Shown here: positions 1 through 7,110 of the stretch, one piece after another
How positions within the stretch are numbered: position 1 is the stretch's first letter
Layout: each line of letters starts with the position of its first letter
Assembly: GCA_030830285.1 (NCBI GenBank)
Contig: JAURNF010000067.1
Coordinates: 1 to 10,054, forward strand
From: Candidatus Kapaibacterium sp.
Lineage (GTDB): Bacteria; Bacteroidota; Ignavibacteria; Kapaibacteriales; Kapaibacteriaceae
Length of the DNA: 10,054 bases
Direction: 5' to 3'
Notes under the pieces: model-generated
The model's input: the letters and a program-made list of their open reading frames with translations, nothing else
Databases searched by the model: none
What the model was told of the DNA's origin: nothing
Program-made: the position numbers and the translations under genes

Positions 1-2
1 CG

Positions 3-824
3 TTCACAACGATCGGTTCGGGCGGACGAGTAGTTGCGAATGGCACAGTGGGAGGCCTTCTACGCAGCGGCGTTGGTGGAGAAGTCACCAGAGGCAGACG
101 ACATAATGTGAGCACAATCTGGGTTCAAGCTGCCGGCATGATGAACATGTTCGTGACGGATATCGACGGACGATTCCTGTTTCAAGGTGTAACGAATGAT
201 GCAGAGCAGTCACTTCGCGGCACGCTACATCTCAATGGTACCACGTCATGCATGATCGGTGGTGTTACCATCGACGCAGCGCTTGATCTCTACCATCGCT
301 CGCGGAGCAGCAATGACACATGGTATGCGCAGGGGACCGCGCGCGTCGTTGGACAGGCAGCAGCCCTTATGAGTGGTGGATACGCAGAATTGCAAGGAGG
401 CGTGTTTATCGGACGTGGTGTACCACGCGAACAGGCATGGGTCCTGGCAGCGGATGATGCGCGATTCAAGCTCCGTGATGAATTCCTTCCTTCGTCACTA
501 ACCGGGTTCTATGCGTACGGTGGTGTGCGAATGCAATTTGACATGACATTGGTTCAAGGCCGAAGTGATGTTCACTACGGTGTCGGTGGATTCATGGGAT
601 CGCTCGTGACAACGGCAGGCGTTGATCTTCATGGTGCTATTGCGCGTGGACTGATCCATGCATCTGCACTCGTCAACCTGCAAGCTGCTCTGGGCAGTAA
701 TTCGGGTCTTGCCGGACGCACCGTGCTGCAGGGCTGTGTGGACACCATCATGTTTGGCAAGTATTGTGCTTCAGTAGCACTGAGCGTGAGTATTAGTGAG
801 CGAAAGGGTCTGGTGATCGAATGA
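3..824 (+). CDS. C-terminal part of a large glycine- and beta-rich surface/exported protein (5' end outside window)
   Basis: The reading frame is open from the first bases of the window to the TGA at 822-824, so the gene starts upstream. The GTG at 48 is only an internal valine codon and should not be taken as the start. About 273 residues are visible. They are rich in Gly, Ala and Val with alternating hydrophobic residues, typical of stacked beta strands, and have few charges. The segment around residues 140-180 (counting from GTG 48) reads AWVLAADDARFKLRDEFLP followed by a TGFYAYGGV stretch. A final part has a Cys pair (LQGC and GKYC) that could form a disulfide outside the cytoplasm. I do not recognise a named domain. 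The stop overlaps the start of the next gene by ATGA, so the product is probably made together with the FN3 protein and the cysteine-peptidase-like protein downstream. A role as a big surface or secreted structural protein is inference. Confidence 0.75.
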   Translation, partial: FTTIGSGGRVVANGTVGGLLRSGVGGEVTRGRRHNVSTIWVQAAGMMNMFVTDIDGRFLFQGVTNDAEQSLRGTLHLNGTTSCMIGGVTIDAALDLYHRSRSSNDTWYAQGTARVVGQAAALMSGGYAELQGGVFIGRGVPREQAWVLAADDARFKLRDEFLPSSLTGFYAYGGVRMQFDMTLVQGRSDVHYGVGGFMGSLVTTAGVDLHGAIARGLIHASALVNLQAALGSNSGLAGRTVLQGCVDTIMFGKYCASVALSVSISERKGLVIE

Positions 825-3220
825 TGAAACATCTCCTGATCTTGCTGACACTGCTCGCAGGTACGACGGCATCACTTGATGCACAGGTCTACCTCACGAC
901 AACATCGAACGGACGTGTGTACTCGCACTGGATGCCGGATACAATGGTGCGTCGCACGTATCATGTGTATCGACGTGAAATCACGCAACCGACGTATCCT
1001 GTGCAACCTCTAATGCGGATTACACCGCAGTCGTGTGAGAAGATTACAACAGCGTTCCGCACTGATACTGCGCTTGCGGCTTTAGTTCGAGTCGCGGTGC
1101 TTGACAACGCAGCTCCAATGACTCCAGAAGCAATCGCGACGCGCATATGTGCGGTGATGGAAGGTAGCGTAACAGCACCTGCCTATCGCATGTTGGCACG
1201 CATTGCACGCGGACACTACCGTCTTGCTGCACTCATGGGATCGTATGCGGAAGATGCTACCGCAAGACCGCAAGCCATCTACGTGTATGATGTTCGTGCA
1301 GTGATGGCAAACGGTGTTGAGGTATCGATACGAGAAGGTCAAGACTCCGTCATTACTGCGGGGCAACCGCGGTTGATTCCAGCACCCGGGAACCTCAGGA
1401 TGTTCCCGAAGGATGCGTCAACATACGTTGCGTGGACACAGCCGGAGACCGGTACGCCATATCTCGTGATGATGGAGCGATCACTTTCTGTGCAGCAATG
1501 GCAGGGGGCGTATACACGGGAAGTTGTTGGCACGCGTGCGTCGACAGTGCTTCCAGATAAGCAATTGCTGAGCAATCATGTTGTGGTAGATGATGAAAAT
1601 CAAGGTGCAGGCCTACGCGCTGATACCTCGTATTACTATCGCTTGCGGTTTATTGGTGCGGGTGATGCTGTAGGTCCGTATTCACCTATCGTCCAAGTCC
1701 GTGTGCTCGACTCCACAGCTCCCGCTGTGCCTCGAGAAGTCACCGCAGAAGAAGAGGTTGACGGAAGAGGTGTGCGTGTGCGATGGAACGTCGTGTATCG
1801 TGATGTCAAGGGGCGTCCAGATGCCGTGCGCGAATACAGAGTGTACCAGATTGCATCCAGTGAGGGCAACATCACACAGGCTGTACAGATTGGTCAGTCG
1901 ATGCGACTGGCATCAGATACTGTATCACGCATGTTAGACTTCACCGTGGTACGTCCACCATATGATCCATGTCGCAGTACAGATGTATCATACTTCGTTC
2001 GTGCAATTGACATCAGTGGCAACATCAGTGCACCATCTGCTGTTGCAACAGCAATACTGGCAGACCGCGTGCCACCAGAGCGCGTGAAGCAGCTCGCGTG
2101 TGAGTCTCTCGTGCGAGGCATTATCGTGAAATGGCAAAATGCCGATGACTGTCCAGTACAACGCTTCAATGTCTACCGTGCGTTCTGCGATTACGGACGC
2201 TGGTATCCGTGTCCTGATGTGACGATGTCAGGAAGGGTAGTGTCATACACCGACGCTATGCTCAAGATGCCCGGACAACAACGTCCGGTCAGTAAGCAAG
2301 GCGATACCTCCTCACCGTCGTGTGGTGGACCATTCGTGTTGGTTGGAAGTATGGATTATGTCGAAGGACAACGTGCGTACAGGTTCCCCGATACAACGAT
2401 ACCGGAGGGATCACCGGTGTGTTATGCATACCTCGTATCGGCACAAGACTCTAGTGGCAACCAGAGTGTGCAGTTTCCAATTCCAAATCCCTATACGGAT
2501 TCCGTTGTGTGTGCGGCACTAGCCGACAACACCGCACCGCCACCAGCAATCATTACCGACGTCGTGATCGGCCAGAACAAGGCCACGGTGCATGCCACAA
2601 CTTCGGTCGTTCAGGATCTTGCGGGGTATTATCTCTACCGTACAGCAGACACGAACACACCATATCAGTTTCGACATGCGATGATGTATCAGAGTTCATC
2701 TGGCGCATTTGTTCGATATAGTGAGCGGCTCACTCCGGATCCGTACAGTACAATATCATGTGACGTTATTCCACTCGACGCCATACGAAAGCAGCTTCGA
2801 GTTGTCTTCGAAGACGACTCGATCCAGGAAGGCCGTCAATACTGGTATAGCGTCTCAACCGTCGATCGCCATGGAAATGAATCATCGTATGAACAAGAGG
2901 CGAACATCAGCACCTTCACATATGGCCCTGCACTCGCTTCTGCAGCAGTGATTGAAGATGTCCAAGCAACATCGGATGGTGGATCAATCGAAGTTCGGAT
3001 TCGCGCAGATAACCCTCCAAAGGCAGTTCTCGGTTATGCGCTCTATCGTGCAGCGACTGCGAATGGTGCTTATCAGCAGATCGGCAATACGCAACCTGAC
3101 GCACGCATTATCGATGACTCCGCGCGACGTGGGAGAACATATTGGTATCGTGCAATGATTGTGTTCACCGATAACACCTACTCGGACCTCTCACCAGCAG
3201 TTGAAGGGATGTTACCATGA
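821..3220 (+). CDS. exported fibronectin type III-like repeat protein
   Basis: The 799-residue product begins MMKHLLILLTLLAGTTASLDAQ, a typical Sec signal peptide (basic, hydrophobic core, likely cleavage after Ala/Gln near residue 21). The mature part is a string of FN3-like beta-sandwich modules. Module starts are visible near residues 189 (PGNLRMFPKD), 296 (TAPAVPREVTAEEE), 414 (RVPPERVKQLACES), 568 (TAPPPAIITDVV) and 706 (AAVIEDVQATSDG). Each is followed by a V-x-W or V-x-V strand and an (R/G)Y-x-(V/L)YR strand, and several end in Y-Y-x-V-x-A-x-D-x-x-G-N, the classic FN3 pattern. Residues 22-188 may hold a further diverged module. The protein has more Cys than its neighbours, suggesting disulfides. 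Two starts are possible: ATG 821 (ATGA overlap with the upstream stop) and ATG 824, which has GGTGA at 812-816 at better spacing. FN3 modules usually mediate protein or polysaccharide contacts, so a scaffold or adhesin role is inferred. No catalytic domain is seen. Confidence 0.85.
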   Translation: MMKHLLILLTLLAGTTASLDAQVYLTTTSNGRVYSHWMPDTMVRRTYHVYRREITQPTYPVQPLMRITPQSCEKITTAFRTDTALAALVRVAVLDNAAPMTPEAIATRICAVMEGSVTAPAYRMLARIARGHYRLAALMGSYAEDATARPQAIYVYDVRAVMANGVEVSIREGQDSVITAGQPRLIPAPGNLRMFPKDASTYVAWTQPETGTPYLVMMERSLSVQQWQGAYTREVVGTRASTVLPDKQLLSNHVVVDDENQGAGLRADTSYYYRLRFIGAGDAVGPYSPIVQVRVLDSTAPAVPREVTAEEEVDGRGVRVRWNVVYRDVKGRPDAVREYRVYQIASSEGNITQAVQIGQSMRLASDTVSRMLDFTVVRPPYDPCRSTDVSYFVRAIDISGNISAPSAVATAILADRVPPERVKQLACESLVRGIIVKWQNADDCPVQRFNVYRAFCDYGRWYPCPDVTMSGRVVSYTDAMLKMPGQQRPVSKQGDTSSPSCGGPFVLVGSMDYVEGQRAYRFPDTTIPEGSPVCYAYLVSAQDSSGNQSVQFPIPNPYTDSVVCAALADNTAPPPAIITDVVIGQNKATVHATTSVVQDLAGYYLYRTADTNTPYQFRHAMMYQSSSGAFVRYSERLTPDPYSTISCDVIPLDAIRKQLRVVFEDDSIQEGRQYWYSVSTVDRHGNESSYEQEANISTFTYGPALASAAVIEDVQATSDGGSIEVRIRADNPPKAVLGYALYRAATANGAYQQIGNTQPDARIIDDSARRGRTYWYRAMIVFTDNTYSDLSPAVEGMLP

Positions 3221-4764
3221 ACCGAATAGCAGTGTTAAGCATTGTGGTGATGCTCACGAGTATCACGTTACCAAGTGCGCCGTGGGATAGTACCCAGGGT
3301 CGTGCAATTGGACGTGCACACGCGGATCATGCTGGAAGCAAGTACAGCTTTGCATTCGATAACTGGGGTGAACTACCAGGTGGAATTGGATGGGCTGAAT
3401 ACGCACGCGCCTTTTACAACGTTGATCTAGATTCAGCAAATAGTGCGGCGTGGTTCGACAAGCTCATTTACAGCACTGTGGTGCATCAGCTCGCACTCGG
3501 TCATTGTTTTGGTATGGCTAATATGAGTGCAACAATGAACGCCATCGGTGGCTATCGCGGCTTTTGTTGTCCTACAGGTACATACGGACTCTCAGTGAAC
3601 ACCCAGTACATTCGTAACAGTGGTGGTCAAATCACTGACTCACTTGCTGGTGGTCCGGCAGATGTGCGTTTGCGATCAGCAATCAAGGAAATGCACTGTC
3701 ATCAGCTGTCGCTTGCATGCGTGCTAACGTATATCGATCAGAACACCAGCCGAATATCACTCAACGGTAGTCGTATGCTGGGGTTCTTTGAAAGTACTAT
3801 TGCGCGTGAGGGTGGACCCGTGCTTGCATGTATTACGAAGACGATCGATCCCGGTAATGCAGAGTTCATGGTTTCGCACACGGTTGTCGCCTACAAGACT
3901 GAACGATTGAGTCCGACAAAGGGGCGCATCTACGTTGTCGATCCAAATGTCTGTTGGTACTTCGATTCCGGAAGCGACTCCTCGCTCCACCAAGGGTGGT
4001 ACAAAGACGGCAAGAACTACATCGAGATTGATGGTCCAAAGTGGAAGTACTTTGGAAGTGCTAGTTCCGTTGAGACGGCCGAGCAATGGCCACTCAATGA
4101 CAACATTATCGATGACAACTCAACAGGTTTTCTGATCTGCGTTCCCATTTCACGTGTTGCTCCAGCGGGACGATCGCTCGCATCACTTGGCGCAGCCCTG
4201 GGGAACGTCACTATGGGCATTCAGAATGCACTCGAGCTCATGGTGCTCTCGCTTGAAGGCACAAGCATACGACAAGTGGCAACTCCTGATGGTCGACGAC
4301 TGATTGACCCAGGCACTGGACTCCTTGAGCAGGATGATACACGTCGTATTGACCGCATGGTACCCATTCCATTGTCGATGATGCCCAAGGGTAGATCTGT
4401 GTCGGGCAAGACCAGTGTGTTCGCAACGGACAGGCCTACAACACAACACACTGTAACATTCACGACTGGACCGCAAGGCGCACAATTTGTGGTAGCTGGG
4501 TTGGGGGTATCTGTAGCCTTGAACACTGCAATTCCCAACGCCACTATCAACGCTTCAATCGATCGCAGCAATCCCATGGAGCCCCGTATCACATGGTCGT
4601 CTACACGCCCGGGAATGGTGGATCTTGAGGCTATGCACGTTGATACGGCTGGCCGGGGTTGGAAGCTCCGCCTTCCATCGCAGGTCATAGGCACCACCTC
4701 CACGACCGTTTCCGTGCCCCTTTTCTCGGTGCCAGCGCAAACCCCTGGCCAATCCAGTATGTGA
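3217..4764 (+). CDS. exported papain-like cysteine peptidase-like protein
   Basis: The product has 515 residues. Residues 1-22 (MNRIAVLSIVVMLTSITLPS...) form a Sec signal peptide. The start is backed by GAAGGG at 3203-3208, eight bases before ATG 3217, and by the ATGA overlap with the FN3 gene. The N-terminal half has a papain-like arrangement. Cys97 lies in LALGHCFGMANMSAT at the head of a helix, His221 in MVSHTVVAYK before a strand, and Asp242 in YVVDPNV at the end of the next strand. This Cys...His...Asp/Asn order and the GHCFGM context fit papain-fold peptidases of the C39-like/transglutaminase-like group. The region after about residue 300 lacks recognisable motifs; it looks beta-rich from 390 on and may be a binding or attachment domain. 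Activity is inferred: proteolysis, transpeptidation or a dead pseudo-enzyme are all possible. As the last gene of a coupled trio, it may process or attach the two upstream exported proteins. Confidence 0.75.
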   Translation: MNRIAVLSIVVMLTSITLPSAPWDSTQGRAIGRAHADHAGSKYSFAFDNWGELPGGIGWAEYARAFYNVDLDSANSAAWFDKLIYSTVVHQLALGHCFGMANMSATMNAIGGYRGFCCPTGTYGLSVNTQYIRNSGGQITDSLAGGPADVRLRSAIKEMHCHQLSLACVLTYIDQNTSRISLNGSRMLGFFESTIAREGGPVLACITKTIDPGNAEFMVSHTVVAYKTERLSPTKGRIYVVDPNVCWYFDSGSDSSLHQGWYKDGKNYIEIDGPKWKYFGSASSVETAEQWPLNDNIIDDNSTGFLICVPISRVAPAGRSLASLGAALGNVTMGIQNALELMVLSLEGTSIRQVATPDGRRLIDPGTGLLEQDDTRRIDRMVPIPLSMMPKGRSVSGKTSVFATDRPTTQHTVTFTTGPQGAQFVVAGLGVSVALNTAIPNATINASIDRSNPMEPRITWSSTRPGMVDLEAMHVDTAGRGWKLRLPSQVIGTTSTTVSVPLFSVPAQTPGQSSM

Positions 4765-4781
4765 ACTCACGGCGGAGTTCG

Positions 4782-4789
4782 TATATTTG
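4782..4789 (+). promoter_or_regulatory. Bacteroidetes-type -7 promoter element for tRNA-Phe
   Basis: TATATTTG matches the TAnnTTTG consensus of the Bacteroidetes primary sigma factor exactly. It sits 13 bases before the mature tRNA 5' end, so transcription would begin a few bases upstream of the tRNA. A weak -33 candidate, TGTG at 4760-4763, lies 18 bases upstream. No other element is seen between the stop of the preceding gene and the tRNA. Confidence 0.55.
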
Positions 4790-4802
4790 TAGCCCTGTTG
4801 AC

Positions 4803-4875
4803 GGTTCGGTAGCTCAGTTGGTAGAGCAATGGACTGAAAATCCATGTGTCGGGGGTTCAACTCCCTCCCGAACCA
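4803..4875 (+). tRNA. tRNA-Phe (GAA anticodon)
   Basis: The full cloverleaf can be folded by hand. The acceptor stem is GGTTCGG (4803-4809) with CCGAACC (4868-4874), and the discriminator is A4875. The D stem is GCTC/GAGC with loop AGTTGGTA. The anticodon stem is ATGGA/TCCAT with loop CTGAAAA (4834-4840), giving anticodon GAA for phenylalanine. The variable loop is GTGTC. The T stem is GGGGG/CCCTC with one G-U pair and loop TTCAACT. The 3' CCA is not encoded, since CAT follows the discriminator, so it must be added by tRNA nucleotidyltransferase. The gene lies 38 bp after the peptidase-like gene and has its own promoter motif and terminator. Confidence 0.97.
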
Positions 4876-4880
4876 CATAT

Positions 4881-4902
4881 GCGCAGCCCTAAAGTGCTGC
4901 GC
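4881..4902 (+). other. small hairpin between tRNA-Phe and its terminator
   Basis: GCGCAGC (4881-4887) and GCTGCGC (4896-4902) form a perfect 7-bp stem with an 8-base loop. It lies directly 3' of the tRNA and before the main terminator. It could shield the tRNA precursor 3' trailer or guide processing (inference). The same segment recurs, partly degraded, at 6224-6244. Confidence 0.55.
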
Positions 4903-4914
4903 TCACGAGCATTG

Positions 4915-4957
4915 AAGACCCTCTGAACCCCGTGTTTCAGAGGGTCTTTCTGTTTCT
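4915..4957 (+). terminator. Rho-independent terminator of tRNA-Phe
   Basis: GACCCTCTGAA (4917-4927) pairs perfectly with TTCAGAGGGTC (4936-4946) around an 8-base loop, and two outer A-T pairs extend the stem to 13 bp. A T-rich tract (TTTCTGTTTCT) follows on the + strand. The reverse direction lacks a comparable T tract, so this is a rightward terminator. Confidence 0.85.
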
Positions 4958-5091
4958 ACCCGTTTTCCTTATTCGTAAGGACTTACAGAGATCGTAATGT
5001 CAGTTTCGACACAGATCCTTCCCCCAATTCATTGACAGCTATTCGATCTCTATGCACACACCGACACGCTGTCTACCAGATCTAGAATGGT

Positions 5092-6069
5092 CTACGGCAG
5101 TGGTTGTAGATTAGGCGACATATTGTAAATAGATTGTGTGGGGAAGAGCTTCGCATCGCTTCCGTCGGGCTTGATGCTACACAGCTTATAGCCCCCTGCG
5201 CGATCACTTGCGAAAATGATGCGCTGTCCGTCTGGTGTCCAATGGGGTGTGACCTCTCCACGCATAACTGGAAAGACTCCTCCTGGACGAAACGGGTTCG
5301 GATTGTATGCAGCTTGTGTAAGCTGGGTTATTGTCTTTGTTGCGAGGTCAATCACGCATATCTGTCCCACGCTGTCAATATTGTTGTGAAACACGATTCG
5401 CGTTCCATCGGGAGACCAACTACGGGATTCAGCATTGTCAATGTTGGAGGCGATGCACGTTGATGTTCCGGTAGCAAGATCAAGGAGATATAGAAACTTC
5501 GTTCGTGGTGTTTGCGTTGGTCGGTCTCTGTTACTTGCATATGCAAGCGTGCTCCCGTCTGGAGCGATCTTTGGCCCAACATTTTCAATCGGTGCATCTG
5601 TAAATGTAAGTTGAGTCCGCAGGGATCCATCAGTGCGGATCTTGTAGAGCTCATAGTTGCCGTCGGCATCGGAACAATAATAAATCCAGTTACCATCCTT
5701 TGAGAAGCATGGTACCATGCTCTGTCCGCTAGAATTGGTGACTTTGCGCTGTCCAGAACCGTCGGCATTCATCATCCAGATATCAAATTGTCCGTCGCGC
5801 TCTTGACGAGTGAAGCAAATCTGCTTACCATCTAACGACCACGAGGGATGTGCATCGATAAAGGGGCTTCGGGTGAGCTGCTGAGCGTCGGAACCATCCA
5901 TGGCTACAGCATAGATACTAACCCTCAATGAATCAACGCTTGTAATCGGTTCCAGACCTTCATAAAGCAATCTTGCTTTCACAGGGGCACTCGGGTCAGC
6001 ACTGTTTGTACACGCAGTTAAGCCAAATGCAACAATGAAAAGTGCCAACCATCCATGTTTGCGAATCAT
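5092..6069 (-). CDS. lipoprotein with TolB-like (PD40/WD40-like) beta-propeller
   Basis: The 325-residue product starts MIRKHGWLALFIVAFGLTAC. The LTAC lipobox places the lipidated Cys at residue 20, so it is a membrane-anchored lipoprotein, with signal peptidase II cleavage before Cys20. The mature part carries at least five propeller-blade motifs of the form W/F-S-x-D-G-x-x-I-x-F/Y: WSLDGKQICF (77-86), FSKDGNWIYY (122-131), IAPDGSTLAY (168-177), WSPDGTRIVF (218-227) and WTPDGQRIIF (277-286). Between them are blade strands such as DIWMMNADGSG and ICVIDLATKTI. This is the PD40 repeat found in TolB and in many Bacteroidetes surface lipoproteins. It is probably not TolB itself, since it is lipidated, lacks the TolB N-terminal domain, and no tol-pal genes lie nearby. 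A binding or scaffold role at the envelope is likely; the ligand is unknown. It stands alone, converging on the tRNA-Phe transcript. Confidence 0.88.
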   Translation of the reverse strand: MIRKHGWLALFIVAFGLTACTNSADPSAPVKARLLYEGLEPITSVDSLRVSIYAVAMDGSDAQQLTRSPFIDAHPSWSLDGKQICFTRQERDGQFDIWMMNADGSGQRKVTNSSGQSMVPCFSKDGNWIYYCSDADGNYELYKIRTDGSLRTQLTFTDAPIENVGPKIAPDGSTLAYASNRDRPTQTPRTKFLYLLDLATGTSTCIASNIDNAESRSWSPDGTRIVFHNNIDSVGQICVIDLATKTITQLTQAAYNPNPFRPGGVFPVMRGEVTPHWTPDGQRIIFASDRAGGYKLCSIKPDGSDAKLFPTQSIYNMSPNLQPLP

Positions 6070-6081
6070 AGAACTATTATG

Positions 6082-6095
6082 TGCTGTTTACAGCA
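6082..6095. promoter_or_regulatory. 14-bp inverted repeat upstream of the propeller lipoprotein gene
   Basis: TGCTGT TT ACAGCA is a perfect 6+6 inverted repeat with a 2-base centre. It starts 13 bases upstream of the leftward start codon (ATG at 6069-6067), in the ribosome-binding region. It could be an operator or an mRNA hairpin near the start. No clear promoter or ribosome-binding site is visible for this gene. Confidence 0.3.
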
Positions 6096-6223
6096 GCCGT
6101 TGGTGATCTAAACAAACGTCTTTCACGATAATACATAACAGAGGAGAGATTTGCTCCCACGGTTGAGTTGACGGTGAGCGGAGGTTCAATCACAAATGTG
6201 TTATGGGGTAACAACATACACTA

Positions 6224-6302
6224 GCGCAGCGCAGAAGTACTGCGATCCAGAATAAAGCAGAATCTCTGAACCCTGTGTTTTAGAGGGTCTTGTTGTTTCT
6301 AC
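6224..6302 (+). repeat. imperfect direct repeat, copy 2 (degraded terminator)
   Basis: This is the second copy of the 79-bp segment that follows tRNA-Phe. The first hairpin is reduced to CGCAG/CTGCG (5 bp). The terminator stem is reduced to CTCTGAA/TTTAGAG with a G-U pair, because bases on the 5' arm (AAT instead of ACC) no longer match AGAGGGT on the 3' arm. No rightward gene lies upstream that would need a terminator here, so it looks like a decaying duplicate. Confidence 0.65.
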
Positions 6303-6310
6303 GTCTGACT

Positions 6311-6344
6311 AAAAACACGAGAGGCGAGCCACTGGCTCGCCTCT
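6311..6344 (-). terminator. Rho-independent terminator of the 6372-7085 lipoprotein gene
   Basis: AGAGGCGAGCC (6320-6330) and GGCTCGCCTCT (6334-6344) form a perfect 11-bp GC-rich stem with a 3-base loop. Read leftward, the stem is followed after four bases by TTTTT (A run at 6311-6315). It lies 28 bases past the stop codon of the leftward gene. Confidence 0.85.
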
Positions 6345-6371
6345 GCGCTGAACTGTCATGTATACGGTCGA

Positions 6372-7085
6372 TTACTTCAAGTTGTAGGACTGAAGAAGCT
6401 TGTAAGATCCATCGAAATCGAAATCAAGATCCGGGCCTACGAGCTTGGTCGGTGGATGTTCAATCCGAACGAAGTTGCCGAGGCTTGGTGCGTACCATAC
6501 TGTACTCGGGATCGCCATTTCACCGATGACCTGACCAAGCATGATGGACTTGACAGTAGCATTCACGCTGAGCTTCACTGTCTGTATCGTTGTTGTGCCA
6601 ATCGTGAGCTGCTCCTGGCCAATTCGACTCGACGTTACGACGAATCGCTTCTCCACTTGAATACCATCTATCTCATCTTGAGACGAGATTGAATCCTTGA
6701 ATACACTACCACTTGTTACTGGCAGGCGCACCCACAAGTCTCCGGACAATGAGCCCTGTCCGTGCATAAGGACGTCGTTGTTCTTATCGACGCAGAAAGA
6801 GGTGGTATCTGTGTATTGCGTCGAATTGCTTTCGATTGATTCCGATGTGATTATCCACACACCCGATTTTCCAAGGAATGTGATTCCCGATGCCAGTACA
6901 GTGTCCAATGTGCTGACATCAGAGCCTGGAATCTTGACATCGAGGGAATCAGTGTTGTACATCAGGAACGTATACGAACTACCTGTTGCTGGAACAGTAA
7001 AGCTCGTCGACTCCGGAGTGACTGTACTGTTGGAGCATGACACAAGAATTGTCGCGATCGCGCTGAGAACGAGAAGATGCTTCAT
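6372..7085 (-). CDS. hypothetical lipoprotein
   Basis: The 237-residue product begins MKHLLVLSAIATILVSC, a lipoprotein signal with lipobox LVSC and lipidated Cys17. The mature part is Ser/Thr-rich and predicted beta-rich, with no catalytic motif that I can see. A segment at residues 195-208 (STVWYAPSLGNFVR) resembles the T-x-W-Y-A-P-x-x-G-x-V-R pattern common near the end of Bacteroidetes envelope lipoproteins of beta-barrel or lipocalin-like build (DUF3108-like). That link is an impression only. The start is supported by AGGTG at 7090-7094 (minus strand), the exact TAGCTTTG promoter motif at 7111-7118, and the signal peptide. It is transcribed alone and ends at a strong terminator. It is divergent from the permease gene across 112 bp. 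Function unknown. Confidence 0.82.
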   Translation of the reverse strand: MKHLLVLSAIATILVSCSNSTVTPESTSFTVPATGSSYTFLMYNTDSLDVKIPGSDVSTLDTVLASGITFLGKSGVWIITSESIESNSTQYTDTTSFCVDKNNDVLMHGQGSLSGDLWVRLPVTSGSVFKDSISSQDEIDGIQVEKRFVVTSSRIGQEQLTIGTTTIQTVKLSVNATVKSIMLGQVIGEMAIPSTVWYAPSLGNFVRIEHPPTKLVGPDLDFDFDGSYKLLQSYNLK

Positions 7086-7089
7086 GATA

Positions 7090-7094
7090 CACCT
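7090..7094 (-). promoter_or_regulatory. ribosome-binding site of the 6372-7085 lipoprotein gene
   Basis: Read leftward, AGGTG is followed by TATC and then the ATG at 7085-7083. It supports this start codon. Confidence 0.55.
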
Positions 7095-7110
7095 ATAGTT
7101 GATTGAAGAC

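Larger units (their letters stand above)
4881..4959 (+). repeat. imperfect direct repeat, copy 1 (includes terminator)
   Basis: This segment aligns without gaps to 6224-6302, at a constant offset of 1343 bases. By hand count about 61 of 79 positions are identical, with 35 of 39 in the terminator half. This copy keeps both hairpins intact and is likely the functional one. The two copies flank the propeller lipoprotein gene. Confidence 0.7.
6070..6371. other. intergenic region between the two leftward lipoprotein genes
   Basis: This 302-bp stretch has no credible gene. It holds the inverted repeat at 6082-6095, a weak hairpin TGTTA-TGGGG-TAACA near 6199-6213, the second direct-repeat copy at 6224-6302 and the leftward terminator at 6311-6344. 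GAGGAG at 6141-6146 looks like a ribosome-binding site but is followed only by a six-codon frame opening with TTG. Confidence 0.5.

Noticed and set aside
4221..4703. Leftward open frame of 160 codons inside the peptidase-like gene
   Set aside because: It is fully antisense to a gene with a signal peptide, catalytic motifs and coupled start. Its translation is low-complexity Ser/Arg/Pro without any domain, as expected of a shadow frame.
4763..4780. Hairpin GAACTC/GAGTTC at the stop of the peptidase-like gene as a terminator
   Set aside because: The stem is only 6 bp with no T run after it. It overlaps the tRNA promoter region, and transcription may simply read through to the tRNA terminator.
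4659..4892. Rightward frame running across the tRNA-Phe gene
   Set aside because: It covers a complete cloverleaf tRNA and the end of the upstream gene in another frame; the tRNA explains the sequence.
5134..5768. Frames in other phases over the propeller lipoprotein
   Set aside because: They mirror the repeated PD40 blade codons and show no independent start context or domain.
6183..6223. Possible remnant of the tRNA-Phe 3' end (GGTTCAA and AACAACATA) next to repeat copy 2
   Set aside because: The spacing differs by 14 bases from the real tRNA and the stem arms are missing, so the matches are too short to separate from chance.
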